Assembly (NCBI GenBank): GCA_002380945.1
Contig: DFWO01000129.1
Coordinates: 1 to 8,760, forward strand
DNA length: 8,760 nucleotides
From: Methylococcaceae bacterium UBA4132
Lineage (GTDB): Bacteria; Pseudomonadota; Gammaproteobacteria; Methylococcales; Methylomonadaceae
Direction of reading: 5' to 3'
The position numbers and the translations under genes are program-made. Below, one piece after another: positions 4,898 to 8,760 of the stretch (positions are counted from its first letter, which is position 1; each line of letters begins with the position of its first letter). The notes under the pieces are model-generated. The model made no database searches, was not told the origin of the DNA, and was given only the letters and a program-made list of their open reading frames with translations.

Positions 4898-5914
4898 TTA
4901 GCAAATATGTTCATTAGCAATAGTTGTAGTCATGAAATCCATAATCTGTTGCGCATCATTAAAATTACCGTAAGCCAATAATAACTTGATGTAAGCGGCT
5001 TCAATCGACATATTCCATAACACCTTCGCGCCTTGTTCGATTAATATCCGCGTACTTTGATACGCATCTTCAGAATGAATGGCAGGGGCTAAATAAACAG
5101 GAATGTGTTGCTCTGCACAGCATTGAATAAAGGCAACTAAAGAATGTTGCTCACCCCATTGCGTCGTCGCACACGCTGTACCCGAATGGTATAAATCATG
5201 TAGCACTGCTACAACACCATCTAAATTAAACTGTTGATAATTTAAACTAGGATAGGGTTTTATCATTAGAACATGCTCAGAAAATCGCGCTTGTAACGGT
5301 GTAGCCGCCTGATTTACGGTGTGAGTTTTCGCATGACAAATGCTAAATTGCCCATTATCAAATTCCATTAATGGTTTATTTTGTACACTAATAAAATCAG
5401 AGCTTAACTGTAACGAACAGGCTAAGTGTGTACCTTGATGCAACTGCATTGTCTGCCCCGCATTGCGATACGGCACAAACACGCCTGCTCGCAGATTTTG
5501 GCGAATAAACGCTACCGCACAAGCAAAATTCGCCAAGCCATTGGCGCGTTCATCCTCTAAAGGGGTGTCGCTAGACACCAGCAACAGCGGAATTTTCAGC
5601 GTGTGGAAATAAAAACTCAACGCACAAGCTGTATAAGCCAGTGTATCCGTGCCGTGCGTGACAATAATGCCGTCATAATTTTCGGGATGCTTAGCTTCAA
5701 TCGCGGCAATTAAGGTTTGCCAAACACAAGCTGCGAGATTTTCACTGAGTAATTGTAAGGGCTGAATACAATGAAAATGAATATCAGTATGTGGGTCGTG
5801 TTGTTGAAACAACTGCAATAATTTAAGTTGTGCGCCGCTGCTGGTATCAATCGTTCCTGCCTGAACCGTAGAACCAATCGTACCGCCTGTCGATACTATT
5901 AAAATATTTTTCAT
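4898..5914 (-). CDS. Asparaginase-family protein, type I-like (cytosolic)
   Basis: This protein belongs to the L-asparaginase family, which hydrolyses asparagine to aspartate and ammonia. The first catalytic loop is STGGTIGS with Thr12, and the second is VTHGTDT with Thr89-Asp90. The C-terminal domain contains LHDLYHSGTACAT and ends with NMSIEAAYIKLLLAYG, as in type I enzymes. Its 338 residues equal the length of E. coli AnsA. There is no signal peptide, so it is cytosolic. The segment where type I enzymes carry their catalytic lysine (RGNRTTKAH in AnsA) reads YRNAGQTMQLH at about 149-159, without an obvious lysine, so activity or substrate may differ. Related amidases or Glu-tRNA(Gln) amidotransferase subunit D-like proteins are alternatives. 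The start at 5914 follows an AGGA about 10 nt upstream. The gene is alone on its strand and converges with the candidate RNAs. Confidence 0.82.
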   Translation of the reverse strand: MKNILIVSTGGTIGSTVQAGTIDTSSGAQLKLLQLFQQHDPHTDIHFHCIQPLQLLSENLAACVWQTLIAAIEAKHPENYDGIIVTHGTDTLAYTACALSFYFHTLKIPLLLVSSDTPLEDERANGLANFACAVAFIRQNLRAGVFVPYRNAGQTMQLHQGTHLACSLQLSSDFISVQNKPLMEFDNGQFSICHAKTHTVNQAATPLQARFSEHVLMIKPYPSLNYQQFNLDGVVAVLHDLYHSGTACATTQWGEQHSLVAFIQCCAEQHIPVYLAPAIHSEDAYQSTRILIEQGAKVLWNMSIEAAYIKLLLAYGNFNDAQQIMDFMTTTIANEHIC

Positions 5915-6128
5915 CCCGTCACTATCCTAAGAAAAATGTATAGTCTACCGTGTACGCAGATCAGTTACTCGGTGTTTTCACAATGTCGAAATCTGGGATT
6001 GAAATAAGAATTTAGGCTTTGCTTGATTGTAAGGTGCGAGCATTACATTCATTCAGCTTCTATTAATGTTAAAGAGAATAATATGAACGCGAAATTGAAA
6101 CCAAATTGAATTTTAGAGGAATACATCC
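5915..6128. other. Divergent intergenic region between the asparaginase and secreted-protein genes
   Basis: Both flanking genes are transcribed outward, so two promoters should lie here. On the minus strand TATACA (around 5938-5943) is a possible -10 for the asparaginase gene. No convincing promoter is seen for the plus-strand gene. A small ORF of eight codons (MNAKLKPN, 6083-6109) follows a purine-rich AAAGAGAA and precedes the secreted-protein ribosome binding site. It may be chance. Confidence 0.25.
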
Positions 6129-6410
6129 ATGAAAAAAATACTTTTGTTAATGGCGGCTGTTATCCTGTTTTCACCGCTATCTTACGCCGATGATTATGGA
6201 CGACATGGTCATGGGTGGGGACATCGTGATTATGAGCATCACCATCGCCACCATTACCAACCAGAAGTTCGTTACTATCCGCAACCGCCTGTTGTTTATT
6301 ATGCGCAACCAGAAGTTCGTTACTATCAACAACAACCGCCACCGCCCCCCGTTCGTTATTACCCACAACTACCACAATATTCAGGTAATAGCTTACATCT
6401 ACCTTGGTGA
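6129..6410 (+). CDS. Small secreted His/Tyr/Pro/Gln-rich protein
   Basis: The 93-residue protein begins with a clear signal peptide: KK, a hydrophobic core LLLMAAVILF, and a probable cleavage after SYA (residue 20). The mature part starts with DDYGRHGHGWGHRDYEHHHRHH, written here in pieces as a His-rich block at about 25-42, followed by a Tyr/Pro/Gln block. That block holds two copies of QPEVRYY and a third, partial PVRYY. There are no cysteines. Such His-rich segments can bind metals, but no function is shown. AGAGGA at 6115-6120, 8 nt before the ATG, is a good ribosome binding site. The last residues (GNSLHLPW) look less regular. A shift of one base would give GNSYIYLGDLLIT, so a frameshift near the 3' end is conceivable. 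The gene stands alone between two minus-strand genes. I do not recognise a named family. Confidence 0.8.
   Translation: MKKILLLMAAVILFSPLSYADDYGRHGHGWGHRDYEHHHRHHYQPEVRYYPQPPVVYYAQPEVRYYQQQPPPPPVRYYPQLPQYSGNSLHLPW
6258..6327 (+). repeat. 22-bp direct repeat inside the secreted-protein gene
   Basis: CAACCAGAAGTTCGTTACTATC-type copies start at 6258 and 6306 (described in part: CAACCAGAAGTTCG, then TTACTATC). They are identical over 22 bp and offset by 48 bp, exactly 16 codons. A diverged third copy (GTTCGTTATTAC) starts at 6350. The in-frame spacing explains the protein repeats and could allow length change by slippage or recombination. Confidence 0.85.
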
Positions 6411-6446
6411 TTTGCTCATAACATAAAAGCGGCGGTGGCTAACGCT

Positions 6447-6467
6447 AAAAATCAATCACAAAGATTG
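6447..6467 (-). terminator. Weak intrinsic terminator after thiSG
   Basis: On the minus strand CAATC pairs with GATTG around TTTGT and is followed by ATTTTT. It lies about 35 bp beyond the thiSG stop codon. The 5-bp stem is AT-rich and weak. Confidence 0.3.
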
Positions 6468-6501
6468 GGATTTGTAATGCTCATTCCACTTGACGGTAGC
6501 A

Positions 6502-7479
6502 TCAAAAAAACAAGCCATCAATCGGTGATGAGGCAGAGGCAAAACGTTTTCTAGGCATACGTCCTGCTAAGAATGCTTCTCTACCTGCTTCTATACCTTT
6601 ACGCATGGCGGATGCCATGAGAATTGGGTTTTTCGCTTCAGCAATGGCGGTATTCATTAACACGCCTGCACAACCTAATTCCATAGCGATAGCAGCATCG
6701 GAAGCCGTACCAACACCTGCATCGACTAAAATCGGCACGTTGGAATTTTCGACGATGGTTAAAATATTGTAAGGGTTGCGTATGCCTAAACCTGAACCAA
6801 TCGGTGCGGCGAGTGGCATAACAGCAACACAGCCGATTTCTTCAAGGCGTTTTGCGGCGATGGGGTCGTCATTGGTATAGACCATGACATCAAAACCATC
6901 TTTTACCAACAATTCTGCGGCTAAATAAGTTTCTGCGACGTTAGGGAATAAAGTTTTTTGATCGGCTAATACTTCGAGTTTAACCAATTTATGACCGCCT
7001 AATAATTCTCTACCTAAGCGACACGTTCTGACTGCTTCATCCACCGTGTAGCAACCTGCGGTGTTAGGCAAAATCGTGTATTTATCGGGTGAAATGACAT
7101 CCAATAAATTAGGTTCACCCGCATTTTGTCCAATGTTAGTACGGCGAATCGCAACGGTGACAATTTGCGCCCCGCTGGCTTCAATCGCTAAACGGGTTTC
7201 TTCAAGGTCTTTGTATTTGCCTGTGCCGACTAATAGACGCGAGTGATAGGTTTTACCTGCTAAAACAAACGAATCATCTTGACCACCACCAATGGCATGA
7301 ACAATTTCTAAATGATCTTCAGCGTGTAGAACTTGGCTTGCGTACTGCTGAAACGGCAAAATTTCTTTGTTCAATTCGACGGCAATTTTTTTGCCAGTCA
7401 GCTCTAAATCAGCAATCAAATCACTGACGTGTGCGTGTTCAGCAATTTCGCGCACTTGTCCATTGACATAAATTTTCAT
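6502..7479 (-). CDS. thiSG: ThiS-ThiG fusion: sulfur carrier protein / thiazole synthase
   Basis: This gene encodes two thiamine-pathway proteins as one chain of 325 residues. Residues 1-66 are ThiS (MKIYVNGQVREI, then LEIVHAIGGG), the ubiquitin-like carrier whose C-terminal Gly-Gly is adenylated and converted to a thiocarboxylate. Residues ~70-325 are ThiG, which builds the thiazole phosphate from 1-deoxyxylulose 5-phosphate, dehydroglycine and ThiS sulfide. The ThiG part shows LVGTGKYKDLE, the Schiff-base lysine Lys167 in VKLEVL, VDAGVGTASDAA and the terminal ASASSP. The ThiS Gly-Gly is internal (64-66), so it either reacts after processing or works differently. Fusions of this type are known in proteobacteria. 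The start ATG overlaps the aroG stop (ATGA), with GGAGGA 5 nt upstream inside aroG, so translation is probably coupled. No TPP riboswitch is visible. Confidence 0.95.
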   Translation of the reverse strand: MKIYVNGQVREIAEHAHVSDLIADLELTGKKIAVELNKEILPFQQYASQVLHAEDHLEIVHAIGGGQDDSFVLAGKTYHSRLLVGTGKYKDLEETRLAIEASGAQIVTVAIRRTNIGQNAGEPNLLDVISPDKYTILPNTAGCYTVDEAVRTCRLGRELLGGHKLVKLEVLADQKTLFPNVAETYLAAELLVKDGFDVMVYTNDDPIAAKRLEEIGCVAVMPLAAPIGSGLGIRNPYNILTIVENSNVPILVDAGVGTASDAAIAMELGCAGVLMNTAIAEAKNPILMASAMRKGIEAGREAFLAGRMPRKRFASASSPIDGLFF

Positions 7480-7490
7480 GCGTTTCCTCC
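7476..7490 (-). promoter_or_regulatory. Ribosome binding site and 4-bp stop-start overlap, aroG to thiSG
   Basis: GGAGGA (7490-7485) lies within the last codons of aroG, 5 nt before the thiSG ATG (7479-7477). ATGA shares the thiSG start and the aroG TGA stop. This is the classic arrangement for translational coupling, and it fixes the thiSG start. Confidence 0.85.
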
Positions 7491-8561
7491 ATCGGATTTA
7501 ACTAAGCGACGTTTTTGTACCGCTGTGGCTAACGTTCTCAGTAATGGCACAGTTTCTTCCCATGATAAACAACCATCGGTGATACTTTTGCCATACACTA
7601 ACGGCTGTCCTTCGACAACGTGTTGGCTACCTGATTTTAAATTGCTTTCAATCATCGCACCCATGATACGGTGATCGCCAATCGCGATTTGTCCTGCCAC
7701 ATCGTCACCGACAATTGTCTGACGATGAAATTGTTTCAAACTATTGGCATGACTAAAATCAATCATGATGTTGGTCGGGAGATAGGCTTTTTCTAAACCT
7801 TCTGCTACTTGGTCAACGCTGACCGCATCATAATTAGGGCGATCATTACCGCCGCGTAAAATAATGTGTACGTCTTCATTACCCGTGGTGGAGAAAATCG
7901 CCGAATGTCCCGCTTTATTCAAAGAAATAAAATGGTGCGGACTCATTGCCGCGCTGATTGCATCAATAGCGATTTTTATCGTGCCGTCAGTAGAATTTTT
8001 AAAACCAATCGGACAAGAAACACCAGACGCTAATTCTCTATGTCCTTGACTTTCCGTAGTCCGCGCACCAATCGCACCCCATGCAATTAAATCAGACACA
8101 TATTGTGGCGTGATTAAATCCAGATATTCCGTAGCAGCAGGCATTCCAATTTCATTCACATCGATCAGTAATTTTCTGGCGATACGCAGCCCTTTATTGA
8201 TATTAAAACTAGAGTTTAAATCGGGATCGTTAATTAATCCTTTCCAGCCTACCGTAGTGCGTGGCTTTTCAAAATACACGCGCATGACGATTAATAAATC
8301 CTTTTCAGTTTCATCTTTCATGGCTTTTAAAAGATGCGCGTATTCCATTGCCGCAACAGGATCGTGAATCGAACAAGGACCGACCACGACTAATAAACGG
8401 TCATCTTGACCTGTTAAAACTTTATGAATGTCAGCGCGTGCTTGTGCGGTAGTTTGCGCGGCAGTTTCAGTGATGGGCAATTCTTCATGAACCTGAACAG
8501 GTGCAATGACTTCTTTTATGCCGCAAATTCTCAAGTCATCGGTTTTATAATGTGTTTGCAT
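7476..8561 (-). CDS. aroG: 3-deoxy-7-phosphoheptulonate (DAHP) synthase, class I AroG/F/H type
   Basis: The enzyme condenses phosphoenolpyruvate with erythrose 4-phosphate to DAHP, the first and usually feedback-controlled step of the shikimate pathway. The 361 residues align along their whole length with E. coli AroG as I recall it: VVGPCSIHDPVAA at 59-71, RVYFEKPRTTVGWKGLINDP at 94-113, WGAIGARTTESQ at 161-172, SCPIGFKNSTDGTIK at 182-196. The expected metal ligands are Cys63, His271 (DFSHANS), Glu305 and Asp329. The sequence alone does not settle whether Phe, Tyr or Trp inhibits it, so the symbol indicates type rather than proven regulation. The start at 8561 has no strong ribosome binding site. 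folA ends 62 bp upstream on the same strand, and thiSG overlaps the stop codon. No TyrR or TrpR site is evident in the short upstream gap. Confidence 0.96.
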   Translation of the reverse strand: MQTHYKTDDLRICGIKEVIAPVQVHEELPITETAAQTTAQARADIHKVLTGQDDRLLVVVGPCSIHDPVAAMEYAHLLKAMKDETEKDLLIVMRVYFEKPRTTVGWKGLINDPDLNSSFNINKGLRIARKLLIDVNEIGMPAATEYLDLITPQYVSDLIAWGAIGARTTESQGHRELASGVSCPIGFKNSTDGTIKIAIDAISAAMSPHHFISLNKAGHSAIFSTTGNEDVHIILRGGNDRPNYDAVSVDQVAEGLEKAYLPTNIMIDFSHANSLKQFHRQTIVGDDVAGQIAIGDHRIMGAMIESNLKSGSQHVVEGQPLVYGKSITDGCLSWEETVPLLRTLATAVQKRRLVKSDGGNA

Positions 8562-8623
8562 GATGTACCAAGTTTGTTGCCTTTTATGACAGGATGATTG
8601 TATGTACGCCCATTTTAACCGTT
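8562..8623 (-). promoter_or_regulatory. folA-aroG gap with a weak promoter-like site
   Basis: A TACAAT (-10-like, 8602-8597 on the minus strand) lies about 35 bp before the aroG start. The -35 position (AAAACG) is poor. The gap may hold a weak promoter or simply be intra-operonic. Confidence 0.2.
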
Positions 8624-8760
8624 TTAAAGGCTTTTTGGTTGATTTCTTAGCAACTGTATAAAGCTATAATTAAAGTCAACGCTCGCATCATCATTAATAT
8701 CTTCGCGGCTAACTTCCGTCCATTCATCACCATCAAACTCAGGAAACCAAGTATCGCCCG
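8624..8760 (-). CDS. folA: Dihydrofolate reductase, C-terminal fragment (runs off the right edge)
   Basis: The minus strand is open from the window edge to TAA at 8626-8624. The 44 codons begin GDTWFPEFDGDEWTEVSRED and continue through NYSFIQLLRN. This is the characteristic end of chromosomal dihydrofolate reductases ('GDT.FPe.d...W.eV..E......YsF..L.R'), the NADPH-dependent enzyme producing tetrahydrofolate. The active-site N-terminal part lies beyond the window. The C-terminal tail QPKSL extends a few residues past the usual end. The gene is on the same strand as aroG, 62 bp upstream, so a folA-aroG-thiSG transcript is possible. The identification is by pattern over a short but distinctive stretch. 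Confidence 0.88.
   Translation of the reverse strand, partial: GDTWFPEFDGDEWTEVSREDINDDASVDFNYSFIQLLRNQPKSL

Noticed and set aside
6160..6426. Overlapping frames opposite and alongside the His-rich gene
   Set aside because: They are shadows of the repetitive coding sequence. The plus frame at 6129 alone has a good ribosome binding site and a signal peptide.
8562..8760. TPP riboswitch for thiSG
   Set aside because: No CTGAGA-type THI element is seen upstream of aroG or thiSG. The region before aroG is mostly the end of folA.

Overview
The window reads as chromosomal DNA of a gammaproteobacterium of moderate-to-low GC content. Three things point there. pdxA and rsmA lie close together in the order known from gammaproteobacteria. 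The DAHP synthase is very close to the enteric AroG type. ThiS and ThiG are fused, which is known from some proteobacteria. A sulfur-oxidising Beggiatoa/Thiothrix-like lineage would fit the base composition, the IS remnants and the abundant small palindromes. That placement is my impression, not something I could test.

Layout. 1-404 is decayed mobile-element DNA: the N-terminus of an IS5-type transposase running off the left edge, two perfect inverted repeats, and a frameshifted stub of an IS701-type transposase. 594-4522 (+) is a co-oriented block: cbiA (cobalamin synthesis), pdxA (vitamin B6 synthesis), a PLD-like protein with a probable DNA-binding tail, and rsmA (16S rRNA dimethyltransferase). 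The PLD-like gene interrupts the usual pdxA-rsmA pair and is bracketed by two near-identical 33-bp palindromes. 4511-4887 is a non-coding tandem duplication with a period of about 227 bp. Each copy has an upstream box, a -10-like sequence, a conserved ~53-nt body containing TTCCTCCTCGGAA, and a strong Rho-independent terminator. I interpret it as two sibling small RNAs. 4898-5914 (-) is an asparaginase-family gene. 6129-6410 (+) encodes a small secreted protein rich in His, Tyr, Pro and Gln. 6502-8760 (-) is a biosynthetic run in the order folA (C-terminus only), aroG, thiSG, with aroG and thiSG overlapping by 4 bp.

Most intact genes are cofactor or core housekeeping functions (B12, B6, thiamine thiazole, folate, aromatic precursors, ribosome maturation). 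There is no evidence that they form one pathway. The parts not explained by standard annotation are the tandem RNA locus at 4511-4887 and the palindrome-flanked PLD-like gene at 2849-3701. These are the best candidates for something undescribed.
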